A DNA stretch of 45,268 bases from Cyanobium sp. NIES-981. Lineage in GTDB: Bacteria > Cyanobacteriota > Cyanobacteriia > PCC-6307 > Cyanobiaceae. Shown in pieces: positions 1 to 8,705 of this stretch. Location of the stretch: NCBI GenBank assembly GCA_945901765.1, contig CAMDLO010000010.1, positions 1-45,268 on the forward strand, written 5' to 3'. Below the pieces are notes generated by a model that saw nothing but the letters and a program-made list of their open reading frames with translations, made no database searches and was not told the origin of the DNA. Positions within the stretch are counted from its first letter, which is position 1. Every line of letters begins with the position of its first letter. The position numbers and the translations under genes were made by a program.

Positions 1-15
1 GCGTTGGCCGATGAA

Positions 16-966
16 TCAGCTTTGCTGAGCCTGGATCATCTTCCGCTCAAGAACATCAAGCAGATGTTCGTGAATGGCGAGTTGAATCTCATGCTGTCTC
101 AGGGTTCGCTCGTCCGGGGTGTTGGCGGCCTGGGGAAGCAGCTGGCCGAGCAGGTCGCGCAGGGGTTCTGCGTCGGGCGTCTGGATCAGGGCATCCAGCA
201 CGAGGACGCGGGCCTGTTCGCGATCCCCCTCGCCCATCAGCGCCGCACAGCGTTCAAGCACCTGCTGTTGGATCAGTTTGTCCTGGTAGTGCTCCGCCCG
301 TTCCAGGGCGGCCCCGGCCAGGCCGGCGTGGGGGTGGTTCTTCAGCTCGTGCCAGATCTCCAGCGCTTCGCCCAGCTGCTGCAGCTCCGCCAGGGCGTGG
401 GCCCTGTGGTGCAGGAGCCAGGGGTTGCGCCAGCCCTGGCCGAGCACTGCGGCGATCAGGTCCAGCGATAGGCGGGCGGCGTTGTTCTGGCGTGTTTCGA
501 TGATTTCCAGAAGCACCCCCTCCAGCACAGGTTTCTCCGTCGACGCCTGCAGATGTTGGGGCACCCAACCCGCCTGCCTGCAGAGCGCGGCGAGGTTCTG
601 CAGGAGGGTCGATTCCAGCAGCTCGGTCATCTCCCCAGCGGTCTGGGCGACGGCGGTGTCGTCGTGATCGAGCAGCCGTTGCCACAGCTCCCAGGCCACC
701 TGGCGCTCGCCGAGATTGACCAGCGCCCTGGCCTGATTGTCGAGCAGCCAGGGGCTCTCCAATCCCTTCTCCGCCGCGGCCTGCAGCAGCTCCAGGCTCA
801 GCTCCGGCTGGTTGGCCTCGCGCACGGCGATCGCTTCCTCCAGGCAGTGCTGGATCAGGATCTCGGTGCTGCCGGTTCGGCTGGGGTTGAGATGGCGGGG
901 TTCCCACTGCTTCAGCAGCAGCCCCAGGGCCAGTTCGCGGGCGATCGTCTGAGCATCCGTGGCCAT
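16..966 (-). CDS. Helical-repeat (TPR-like) hypothetical protein
   Basis: A 316-residue protein of unknown function, made largely of amphipathic helices. It contains an internal duplication: a block with SPWLLDNQARALVNLGE in the first third recurs as NPWLLHHRAHALAELQQ in the second half, which is typical of TPR-like scaffolds. I see no signal peptide, membrane segment or catalytic motif. ATG at 966 is preferred over an alternative start at 999 because the extra residues (MFAAIAAGGFS) add no recognisable homology. It is transcribed divergently from the large TPR-glycosyltransferase gene 65 bp away, so a role in the same surface-glycan process is a contextual inference. The coding call is firm; the function is unknown. 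Confidence 0.75.
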   Translation of the reverse strand: MATDAQTIARELALGLLLKQWEPRHLNPSRTGSTEILIQHCLEEAIAVREANQPELSLELLQAAAEKGLESPWLLDNQARALVNLGERQVAWELWQRLLDHDDTAVAQTAGEMTELLESTLLQNLAALCRQAGWVPQHLQASTEKPVLEGVLLEIIETRQNNAARLSLDLIAAVLGQGWRNPWLLHHRAHALAELQQLGEALEIWHELKNHPHAGLAGAALERAEHYQDKLIQQQVLERCAALMGEGDREQARVLVLDALIQTPDAEPLRDLLGQLLPQAANTPDERTLRQHEIQLAIHEHLLDVLERKMIQAQQS

Positions 967-1031
967 TGAGAACCCCCCCGCTGCGATGGCTGCAAACATA
1001 AGGCTCCCGGCCTGGGACTGGATTCATTGCG

Positions 1032-4000
1032 ATGCAACTGGCCCAACTCCGTGCCGAGCTCGTGCCGTTGGAGGAGCGCAGCGACAGCGACGCGTTGCTG
1101 GTTAAGGCCGCCGCTTTGCTGCCCCTGGTGCCCGACCGGTCCGCAGAGGCGGCTTACCTTCTGTATGCGATCGGCAAAGCACTCGTCGGCCTGAACCGCA
1201 CCGACGAGGCGCTCGGTCCCTTGCAGCGCTCACTGGAGATCGACACGGGCAGGGCCCATGGCCATTACCTGCTCGGTTATTGCCTGGCCCGAGCGGGGCA
1301 GTGGCCTGCCGCCCTGCTCGCCCAGCAGCGCAGCTGCGGCCTCGACCCCAGGCAGGCGGACAGCTGGTATGAACAGGGGCGTGCCGCCCTCGAGCTGGGG
1401 CAGGACCGGCTGGCGGAGGCGGCTCTGGCGCGGGCTCTGCAGCGCCGTGCCGGCTGGCAGGCGGCGCTGGCCCTGCTCCATCACGCCAGAGTGCGCGTGG
1501 CGCTCGACCAGGGTGCGGAACCTGGTGCTGCAGCGATCCGGGCGGCCCTGGCGCAGGGTCCGCTCCCCCAGTGGCTGCTGCAGGCCTGGTGTGCCCATGC
1601 CGGTGCAGTCCTGCTGGCCGGCGCGTTTGCGGCCGCGCGCCCGCTGCTGGCGGCGCTGACCCAGCGATCCACAGCTGGCGCAGCCAGCAGCGCCGGCGCC
1701 GCTGGCATCCAGGCGCTGCCGCGCCGCCCGGCGCTGCTGCTCGCCCTGGTGCTCGAGCTGCTGCCGGGCGGCGATCAGCAGGCAGCCCGGGGGCTGGCCA
1801 GTGAACTGCGGGACACGCTCTGGCAGCCCCCCAGCGCAGGCGAGCAGGCCCTCTGGCAACCGGTGCTCGAACCGGCCCTGAGGTTGCTGCTCGGCCGTGC
1901 CTCCAGCCGGCTTCAGACCTTTGAGCCGGGCTGGCTGCTGCTCCGCTGCATCCCTGCCGTGGTTCCCCCCGCGGTCTGCACCCGGGAGCTGGAAGCGGCC
2001 ATCGCCGCGCGACTGCCGGAGCCCTCCCACAACCCGTTCAGCCCGTTCGCCCGGCGGATCCGGAGCGGCCATGGCGATCTGACCTCCGGCCTCGACTGGC
2101 TGCCCGAGGCCATCGAGGCCGGTCGCCAGTGGCTGCTGGATTGCCCTGCCGATGCCGAGGTGCGGCACCTGCTGGACCGCCATCTCCAGAGCCTGAGCCA
2201 GCAGATGCTGGATGGCCTCGGCCGGTTGGTGGCGCTTCCCGGGCAGAACGCCACGGCCCTCGATCTGCGCCGCCGCGCGGCCGAGGCCCTGGTGGAAGCC
2301 AGTGACGCCATCGCCATGCTGGATCAGCAGCCCCCGGTCCGCCAGCGCCTCGGGGAGCGCCGCCGCTGGCTGCTGCTGGCCAGTCGCGATCTGCCCCAGT
2401 GCGTTCTGTATCGGGTCGTGCAGAAACAGGACCAGCTGCAGCGGCTGGGCTGCCAGGCGCAGGTGCTGTGGCTGGAGCAGCTGGCATCGTGGACCTTCAC
2501 CCGGGCGCTGCTCTGGGCTGAGGCCGTGGTGGTCTGCCGCCTGCCGGCGATCCATCCGGTGCTGCGCACCATGGCCGCGGCCCGCCGGTTCGGGCGTTCT
2601 GTCTACTACGACCTGGACGACCTGCTGTTTGATCCGGAGCTGTGTCCGCCCCCCCTGGCGACCTATGGCGGCACCGTCAGCCCCGCCCAGCATCGAGCCC
2701 TGGCCCTGGATGTGCCCCTCCATGCAGCGGCGATGGCCCGCAGCGATGGGTTGATTGTCTCCACCACCAGCCTGGCTCGCCGTTGGCGGGAGCTCCAGCC
2801 GGCCTGGCGCCGGCCGGTGTGGATCCTGCCGAATCTGGCCCCCGCCGCCCTCTGGTCGCGCGCCTCCCGCCCGGGGGCGCCACAGGCCGGTCCGCTGCGG
2901 CTGGTCTTCGCCAGTGGCACCACCGCGCACAAGCAGGCCTGGCAGGAGGAGCTGGCTCCGGCGTTGGCACGGCTGCTGGCACGGCACCGCTCGCTGCGGC
3001 TGGATCTGCTCGGTCATGTGGCGATTCCCCAGCCCCTGCTGGCCTTTGCTGAGCGGATTCAGTGTCTGCCGTACACCGACTATCCCCGCTATCTGCACCA
3101 GCTGGCTCAGGCGTCGATCGGTCTGGTGGTGCTCGAGCCCGGCACGTTCACGGATGCCAAAAGCGCGATCCGCTGGATGGAGTTCAGCCTGCTGGGGCTG
3201 CCATCCGTGCTCAGCCCCACCGCCACCTACACCGAGATTCTGCAGCCGGATCGTGATGTGCTGTTCGCTCGCGGCATGGAGCAGTGGGAGCAGCAGATTG
3301 AACGGCTGATCGACGATCCGGCCCTGCGGCAGGCCCTGGCCACGCGTGCCCATGCCCGGGCGCGGGAGCTGTTTGCCCCATCGCGGGCCGATGCCAGCTG
3401 GTTGCCGCTGATCGATCCCCTCGCCTCGGCCGGTCGGCCGGCTCCTCCCCGGCGCCGCCGTCTGCTGGTGATCAATGTCTTCTTCGCTCCCCAGTCGCTG
3501 GGAGGGGCGACGCGAGTGGCCCAGGATCAGGTGCTGCAGCTGCTGGAGCGGGCCGGCGATCGCTTTGAGGTGACCGTGCTCTGCGCCGATCATCAGCCCT
3601 GGCAACTGCCACCTGCCGCCGCCGATGACGGCTCCATCGCTGAGCCCGCAGACGGAGACGACCATCCCCTGGCAATCGATTGCCACGATTGGCATGGTGC
3701 CCGCGTTGTGCGTGTGGCCTTGCCCTCGCGGTTCTGGATCAAGGTTGAGAGCGCCGCGATGGCTGCGTTCTGCCGCCAGTGGTTTGCCAGCGAGGGCTTT
3801 GATCTGATTCATGCCCACTGCCTGCAGATGCTCACGCTGGCGCCGTTGCAGGTGGCCGCCGAACTGGGAATTCCCTATGTGGTGAGCCTGCACGATGGCT
3901 GGTGGCTCAGTCCGCAGCAGTTTCTGACCACGGTCACCGGACAGCCGATCGATCCGGCTGATCCGCTCGGTCACCTTGAACAGGGGGTCAGTCGGCCGGC

Positions 4001-4757
4001 AGACAGCCTGGCCGCCGCTCACCAGCGCCGGCAGCTGCTGGCTCAGGTGTTGGCGGCGGCGTCCGCCCGGCTGGCCGTGTCGTCCGCCTTCGCGGCGGTG
4101 TATCGCCGCGGTGGCGTGGCGGACATCAGCGTGGTGGAGAACGATTGGCAGCCGATGGCGACCCGTCAGCAGCGCCGCCGCCGTTCTGCCGGCGAGCGCC
4201 TGCGGCTGTGTTTTGTGGGGGGCCAGGCCGTGCACAAGGGCTATGCCGTTCTCCAGGCCGCGCTGTTCCTGCGTTCGCTGGCCGGCGAGGGAGCTGGGGC
4301 CAGCCTCACGGTGATCGACGCCACCCTGCCGCCAGGCCGGAGCGATGCTCTCGACTGGAACGGAACGCCGGTGCGTTGGGTGCCGGCGGTGCCGATGGAC
4401 GCCATGGCGGCGTTCTATGCCGACCATGATGTGCTGCTGGCTCCCTCCATCTGGCCGGAGAGTTTTGGGCTGGTCACCCGGGAAGCCCTCAGCGCCGGCC
4501 TGTGGGTGGTGGCCAGCGACATTGGTGCCCTGGCTGAGCCGATCAGGCCCGGCCTGAATGGTTCGCTCGTGCCACCTGGCGACGCGGCGGCTCTGGCAGA
4601 GATCCTGTGCCAGCTGTGTCGCGAGCATCCCCAGCCCCAGCCCTGTGCGGATGCTCCCGCACCCAGGGCCATCGAGCAGTTGCTGCCCCTGTATGAGCGG
4701 TGTATCCAGCAGAATGTGCAGGCCAAGGGGGCCTTTGGCGCACAGTCAAATCCTTGA
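1032..4757 (+). CDS. TPR protein with two tandem GT-B glycosyltransferase modules
   Basis: A 1241-residue cytoplasmic protein predicted to transfer sugars during surface polysaccharide or glycoprotein synthesis. Residues 1-150 form TPR-like repeats. Residues about 440-790 are a first GT-B/GT4-like module with a DLDDLLFD motif near 526 and GTTAHK near 628. Residues about 808-1220 are a second GT4 module, opening with RLLVINVFFAPQSLGG and carrying the donor-site EX7E signature in PESFGLVTREAL near 1141. The middle part (150-440) is Ala/Leu-rich and unassigned. Two transferase modules suggest addition of two consecutive sugars or building of a disaccharide repeat, which is inference. The stop codon lies in the first unit of a 14-bp tandem repeat. 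Sugar donor and acceptor cannot be read from sequence. Confidence 0.85.
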   Translation: MQLAQLRAELVPLEERSDSDALLVKAAALLPLVPDRSAEAAYLLYAIGKALVGLNRTDEALGPLQRSLEIDTGRAHGHYLLGYCLARAGQWPAALLAQQRSCGLDPRQADSWYEQGRAALELGQDRLAEAALARALQRRAGWQAALALLHHARVRVALDQGAEPGAAAIRAALAQGPLPQWLLQAWCAHAGAVLLAGAFAAARPLLAALTQRSTAGAASSAGAAGIQALPRRPALLLALVLELLPGGDQQAARGLASELRDTLWQPPSAGEQALWQPVLEPALRLLLGRASSRLQTFEPGWLLLRCIPAVVPPAVCTRELEAAIAARLPEPSHNPFSPFARRIRSGHGDLTSGLDWLPEAIEAGRQWLLDCPADAEVRHLLDRHLQSLSQQMLDGLGRLVALPGQNATALDLRRRAAEALVEASDAIAMLDQQPPVRQRLGERRRWLLLASRDLPQCVLYRVVQKQDQLQRLGCQAQVLWLEQLASWTFTRALLWAEAVVVCRLPAIHPVLRTMAAARRFGRSVYYDLDDLLFDPELCPPPLATYGGTVSPAQHRALALDVPLHAAAMARSDGLIVSTTSLARRWRELQPAWRRPVWILPNLAPAALWSRASRPGAPQAGPLRLVFASGTTAHKQAWQEELAPALARLLARHRSLRLDLLGHVAIPQPLLAFAERIQCLPYTDYPRYLHQLAQASIGLVVLEPGTFTDAKSAIRWMEFSLLGLPSVLSPTATYTEILQPDRDVLFARGMEQWEQQIERLIDDPALRQALATRAHARARELFAPSRADASWLPLIDPLASAGRPAPPRRRRLLVINVFFAPQSLGGATRVAQDQVLQLLERAGDRFEVTVLCADHQPWQLPPAAADDGSIAEPADGDDHPLAIDCHDWHGARVVRVALPSRFWIKVESAAMAAFCRQWFASEGFDLIHAHCLQMLTLAPLQVAAELGIPYVVSLHDGWWLSPQQFLTTVTGQPIDPADPLGHLEQGVSRPADSLAAAHQRRQLLAQVLAAASARLAVSSAFAAVYRRGGVADISVVENDWQPMATRQQRRRRSAGERLRLCFVGGQAVHKGYAVLQAALFLRSLAGEGAGASLTVIDATLPPGRSDALDWNGTPVRWVPAVPMDAMAAFYADHDVLLAPSIWPESFGLVTREALSAGLWVVASDIGALAEPIRPGLNGSLVPPGDAAALAEILCQLCREHPQPQPCADAPAPRAIEQLLPLYERCIQQNVQAKGAFGAQSNP

Positions 4758-4881
4758 GTTCATGGTCATGAGTTGATGGTCATGACTTCATGGTCGTGAG
4801 TTCATGGTCATGAGTTGGTGGTCATGAGTTGGTGGTCATGAGTTGGTGGTCATGAGTTGATGTTGTTGGATTCATGGTCCT
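4756..4881. repeat. 14-bp tandem repeat, nine units
   Basis: Nine head-to-tail 14-bp units follow the glycosyltransferase gene. The consensus is gagttSatggtcat, with units at 4756, 4770, 4784, 4798, 4812, 4826, 4840, 4854 and 4868. Units 5-7 are identical (gagttggtggtcat) and the outer units have diverged. The first unit overlaps the TGA stop. Most unit junctions create the palindrome TCATGA. The array is followed by an A9 run (4889-4897), which on the minus strand is a T run after the GT61 gene; only a weak stem precedes it. The unit is too short and lacks the spacers needed for a CRISPR array. Confidence 0.9.
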
Positions 4882-4916
4882 GAAATCCAAAAAAAAATCA
4901 ACTCAGATTGCCTGGT

Positions 4917-6434
4917 TTAGTTATGGAGTGAGTCGAGTGTTTGCTCGATGCTTTCGATGCAGCGCTTGAGATTAAAGTGCAGGCGCCCCTGCTCGCCGGC
5001 TTGGCCCTCCAGTTCCTCGCAGCTGCGGCTGTAGTAATTGCGATCAATGTGGCTGCAATGTTCAATCATTGCGTTGTTGATGCCTGGCAGGTGGTGGGCG
5101 AAGTTCAGGGTGGCCAACGCAGGCCCGGGTAAGCGGAACAGCACGTTGTGCATGGCGCTGCCCATTGCACCGGCGATCAGGGCGGCCTCATTCACCAGCC
5201 TGGTGACATCGGGCAGTGGCAGTTCCTGCGGATGAATGATCTCAAATCCATACCTCTCCAGCAACTCCTCCAGTTGATCCTCGTTCACGGATCTGCGCAG
5301 GCATGTCTGCAGTCGGCTGCGGCTGAAGTACAGGCGTCTGCAGCCCGATGCTTCCATGTCTGAGTGAGACATGGTTGTGCAGTGCGCCTCACGGCCAAGC
5401 CATCGCCAGGCCGCCTGACGGAACAGGCGCTGATGGTCCTGATGGGCATAGTGCCATTCAATCCAGGTGGGCGGCGCCACCACCAGCTGCTGAACATGCA
5501 GCTGACGCTGGCCATCCATCGCTTTGAACTGCAACGGGTTGGGGCAGCTGGCCGCCAGCAGAGCCTGGGCCCATGCAGGCAGGGGCCCCTTGCTCAGGAT
5601 CGTGATGCAGGCGTCCATGGCGCCTGCGAAGTGCTGGGCATGGCTGAGAGCATTGGCGAATGAGGCTGACTGGGTCAGGAAGTGCCCGAAGTGTGGATTG
5701 GATTCAATAACGATGCAGATGTTCTCAATCCGATCTCCGTTGGGATCGACTCGACTGCTGTCCGCGACCAGCCATGGCCGAGCACCGCCGAAGAAGCTGC
5801 GGAAGTCATGGTTGGGTTGGAGGAGTTCGCCGATGGGAAGTCCGGTCTGGCGCTCCAGCCAGGTGCTGCTGGCGGGGTCGAAGAGGGCGGCAACCAGGCG
5901 ACCGTATCGGTTGTTGCGATCGATGATGCCAGTGCAGGGTGTGTGTTCGCCGCTGTCAAGATTGTGGTAGCGGTTGCGCTCCAGCAAATTGAGTCGCAGT
6001 TCGGTTGGGAAGCGTCCGAGGCGGCTGAGGCTGGCCGTGATCTGAACGATGTCTTTGACGTGGTGCTGTTGCTCTGCTGTCCAGCCGCCGGCCCACTGAT
6101 CAAGGGCTTGTTCAGCTGATTGCAGCGCTGATGTGAAGTTGAGATTGTGGCAGATGGAGAGGAGGCGGTTGTATGTCGCTTCAAAGATAGGGCTGCTTTG
6201 GTGCAGCTCAAGCAGGCGCAGCGCCTGGGCCTGATCACCTGCTTTGCGGAAATAGATCGCCCCCAGCAGGCAGTCGTGCAGGGCAGGCTCGGCAACGCTC
6301 AGTCGCTGCCGTAAGTCCTGGCTGGCCAGGTGCAGAAATCCGCCGTGAATTCTTGCTTCCGTGCTCTCGGGCCGTGCCAGGGCCGCAGACAGTTCCGCTG
6401 ATGGATCGAGGGACGTCGATTCGCTCTGCGGCAC
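4917..6434 (-). CDS. GT61-like (DUF563) glycosyltransferase, start uncertain
   Basis: The C-terminal half matches the GT61/DUF563 family of capsule and glycan transferases. It has a GAMGSAMHNVLFRLPGP-type motif followed by a hydrophobic strand, at the place where the family carries its glycine-rich G(x)HG/GSA motif near the C-terminus. The N-terminal 150 residues look like helical repeats (LLGAIYFRKAGDQAQALRLLELHQ). There is no in-frame ATG in the N-terminal half. The frame stays open far upstream, but into sequence that reads better as other genes, so GTG at 6434 is chosen (505 residues, MPQSESTSLDP). The start is a best guess. It lies opposite the double-GT gene across the 14-bp repeat array, and both probably belong to one surface-glycan locus. 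Confidence 0.7.
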   Translation of the reverse strand: MPQSESTSLDPSAELSAALARPESTEARIHGGFLHLASQDLRQRLSVAEPALHDCLLGAIYFRKAGDQAQALRLLELHQSSPIFEATYNRLLSICHNLNFTSALQSAEQALDQWAGGWTAEQQHHVKDIVQITASLSRLGRFPTELRLNLLERNRYHNLDSGEHTPCTGIIDRNNRYGRLVAALFDPASSTWLERQTGLPIGELLQPNHDFRSFFGGARPWLVADSSRVDPNGDRIENICIVIESNPHFGHFLTQSASFANALSHAQHFAGAMDACITILSKGPLPAWAQALLAASCPNPLQFKAMDGQRQLHVQQLVVAPPTWIEWHYAHQDHQRLFRQAAWRWLGREAHCTTMSHSDMEASGCRRLYFSRSRLQTCLRRSVNEDQLEELLERYGFEIIHPQELPLPDVTRLVNEAALIAGAMGSAMHNVLFRLPGPALATLNFAHHLPGINNAMIEHCSHIDRNYYSRSCEELEGQAGEQGRLHFNLKRCIESIEQTLDSLHN

Positions 6435-6502
6435 CGTCCCGCCCGCGCCAGGGTCTGATCGTAGGTGGAACGCTTGTTGGCCAATCCGCCAGACGGCTGG
6501 CC

Positions 6503-6775
6503 TCAGCCGGCTGGCCTCAGGCTGCGGTGCTCCACTTCCCAGTGCACCAGCGGCCCCCAGGCCTGCTGACGCACCCAGCAGCGGCCGCCGCGGCAGTGGA
6601 TCACCTGAAACGGAGGCAGGTCGGTGGGCTGGTTGCGCAACCGCACGAAGGCGCCCGGCTGCAGCAGTTCGAGCACGTTGTCGGGCAGGATGTCGGGCCG
6701 TGAGGCCTGGCTTGCGGCCTCGCCCGCAACGGGCGGGCGGCGCAGTCCGGTGGCGGAGCGGTGGGGGGGTGCCAT
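6503..6775 (-). CDS. Small conserved-looking hypothetical protein
   Basis: A 90-residue ORF with an ATG at 6775. Its C-terminal 60 residues have ordinary protein composition, including LELLQPGAFVRLRNQPTDLP and CRGGRCWVRQQAWGPLVHWE, ending HRSLRPAG. The pattern of a short beta-rich domain with GRCWVRQQAWG resembles small uncharacterised proteins of marine and freshwater Synechococcus; that is from memory and was not searched. No signal peptide or membrane segment is seen. The first 25 residues are Ala/Pro/Arg-rich, so translation may begin further in. It sits 68 bp upstream of the GT61-like gene on the same strand and 96 bp from the divergent tlyA. Confidence 0.55.
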   Translation of the reverse strand: MAPPHRSATGLRRPPVAGEAASQASRPDILPDNVLELLQPGAFVRLRNQPTDLPPFQVIHCRGGRCWVRQQAWGPLVHWEVEHRSLRPAG

Positions 6776-6871
6776 GCACCGGGTTGGATCTGGCGCCATC
6801 CTCCGGGTGGTTCGGGCGGGAGGCCCGCTTTCTTGGAAACAGTTCCGTTTTGCGTGTGGTTTGATCAACAG

Positions 6872-7705
6872 GTGGCCCGCAAACAACGCCTCGATCTGGA
6901 ACTGGTGGAGCAGGGTCTGGTGGCCAGCCGCCAGCAGGCTCAGCAGCTGATCCGTGCTGGGCGCGTGCGCCAGGGTGATCGTCTGCTCGATAAGCCCGGC
7001 ATGGAGGTGGTGTGCGGTCTGCCGCTCGCCGTGGCCTTGCCGCCGCGCTTCGTATCGCGGGGAGGCGAGAAGCTGGAGGCGGCGCTGGCCGCCTTTCCGA
7101 TCGTGATCGAGGGCCGTATCTGCCTGGATGGGGGGATCTCAACCGGCGGATTCAGCGACTGCCTGCTCCAGCGCGGAGCCGCCCGTGTCTATGGCATCGA
7201 TGTGGGCTATGGCCAGACGGCCTGGAGCCTCCGTCAGGACCCCCGGGTGGTGCTGCGGGAGCGCACCAACCTGCGTCACCTCACGCCTGAGCTGCTGTAC
7301 GGCCCCGATGACCCCTGGCCCGACCTGGCGGTGGCGGATGTGTCGTTCATTTCCCTGGCCCTGGTGCTGCCGGCCCTGCTCGGTCTGCTGACACCGCATG
7401 CTGCCGATCTGGTGCTGTTGGTGAAACCCCAGTTCGAGGTGGGCAAGGCCCGCGTCGGCAAAGGGGGTGTGGTGCGCGATCCTGCCGCCCATGGCGACGC
7501 CATCGCCGGCGTGGTGGCTGCAGCGACTGGACTGGGGCTCACCCCCGCTGGCCTGGTGGCCTCACCGATCACCGGACCTGCCGGCAACCACGAGTATCTG
7601 CTGTGGGTTCGCCACGGGGGCGAGCCGGGGGTGAGTACGGCCGCGATCACCGAGCTGGTGACCACCACCCTGGCGGGCGGCCGAGCGCAGCACGCCAGGC
7701 CCTGA
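6872..7705 (+). CDS. tlyA: TlyA-family rRNA 2'-O-methyltransferase
   Basis: A 277-residue TlyA-family protein expected to 2'-O-methylate ribose on cytidines of 16S and/or 23S rRNA using SAM. The N-terminus (ARKQRLDLELVEQGLVASRQ) is an S4 RNA-binding domain. It is followed by FVSRGGEKLEAAL and a FtsJ/RrmJ-type Rossmann fold with CLDGGISTGGFSDC as SAM motif I, then DVGYGQ and VADVSFISL. GTG at 6872 is chosen because it places the family-typical ARKQRLD sequence right after the initiator; an earlier in-frame GTG lies at 6854. Length fits the family (about 270). It is convergent with glnB. Confidence 0.9.
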   Translation: MARKQRLDLELVEQGLVASRQQAQQLIRAGRVRQGDRLLDKPGMEVVCGLPLAVALPPRFVSRGGEKLEAALAAFPIVIEGRICLDGGISTGGFSDCLLQRGAARVYGIDVGYGQTAWSLRQDPRVVLRERTNLRHLTPELLYGPDDPWPDLAVADVSFISLALVLPALLGLLTPHAADLVLLVKPQFEVGKARVGKGGVVRDPAAHGDAIAGVVAAATGLGLTPAGLVASPITGPAGNHEYLLWVRHGGEPGVSTAAITELVTTTLAGGRAQHARP

Positions 7706-7720
7706 CCAGGGAAGCGGGTG

Positions 7721-8106
<386 letters not shown>

Positions 8107-8161
8107 TCAGGATGTCCGCCCTGCCGGTTCGGCCGGGCGATCCGACGCGAAAGACCAGTCC

Positions 8162-8203
8162 ATCAGACCTGAGTTGATCGGGGGTTGTCGTAGCCGTTGC
8201 TAC
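8162..8203 (-). promoter_or_regulatory. NtcA-type promoter of glnB
   Basis: Positions 8190-8203 read GTAGCCGTTGCTAC, an exact match to the NtcA consensus GTA-N8-TAC. On the minus strand, exactly 22 nt separate the box from TCTGAT (8162-8167), a fair -10 element. This is the spacing of a class II NtcA-activated promoter. The geometry points toward glnB, a classic NtcA target. The box is palindromic and also lies 52 bp upstream of the divergent queF, where TAGGAT (8223-8228) is a looser -10 candidate at 19 nt. Confidence 0.75.
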
Positions 8204-8255
8204 GGCCGCAGGCCACGCCCCATAGGATCGACAATCCTCATGATCTGCCTTGACC

Positions 8256-8705
8256 ATGCCTGGGGCATCCATGCCGGAGCCATCCCCGGCGGTGTCTGAT
8301 CCACCGCGATCCGAGCTCACCCGCACCCCCCTCTACGGCGAACGGGCGATCGCCGCTGCCGAACTGATCTGCTTCGAGAACCCCCGCCCCGGTCGGCCTT
8401 ATGAGGTGGCGATCACCTTGCCGGAGTTCACCTGCCTCTGCCCGTTTTCGGGCTATCCCGATTTCGCCACACTGCGGCTGCTCTACCAGCCAGGTCCGCG
8501 GGTGGTGGAGCTCAAGGCGATCAAGCTCTACGTGAACAGCTACCGCGATCGGGCGATCTCCCATGAGGAGGTGGCGAATCGCATCCTTGATGACGTTGTG
8601 GCGGCCTGCGAGCCGGTGTGGGCGCAGCTGGAGGCCGATTTCAATCCCCGCGGCAACGTGCACACCGTGGTGCGGGTCAGCCATGGCCAGCGTCAGCCCT
8701 GCTGA
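8256..8705 (+). CDS. queF: preQ0 reductase QueF (7-cyano-7-deazaguanine reductase)
   Basis: A 149-residue NADPH-dependent reductase of the short, unimodular QueF class (T-fold). It converts preQ0 to preQ1 in the queuosine tRNA-modification pathway. The active-site segment [14 protein letters not shown] contains the nucleophilic Cys (LCP, residue 62) and the conserved Asp (69). It is followed by the substrate-binding [21 protein letters not shown] motif. ATG at 8256 is used; ATG at 8271 is an equally possible start. It is divergent from glnB and its 3' end overlaps the convergent ccs1 by 13 bp. I saw no convincing preQ1 riboswitch in the 176-bp leader. Confidence 0.95.
   Translation: MPGASMPEPSPAVSDPPRSELTRTPLYGERAIAAAELICFENPRPGRPYEVAITLPEFTCLCPFSGYPDFATLRLLYQPGPRVVELKAIKLYVNSYRDRAISHEEVANRILDDVVAACEPVWAQLEADFNPRGNVHTVVRVSHGQRQPC

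Noticed and set aside
1230-4628. 1132-residue open frame antisense to the double glycosyltransferase
   Set aside because: Low-complexity Gln/Gly/Arg-rich composition typical of antisense frames in GC-rich DNA. The plus-strand frame has clear TPR and GT4 motifs.
4756-4881. CRISPR array
   Set aside because: The unit is only 14 bp with no unique spacers and no cas genes; it is a simple tandem repeat.
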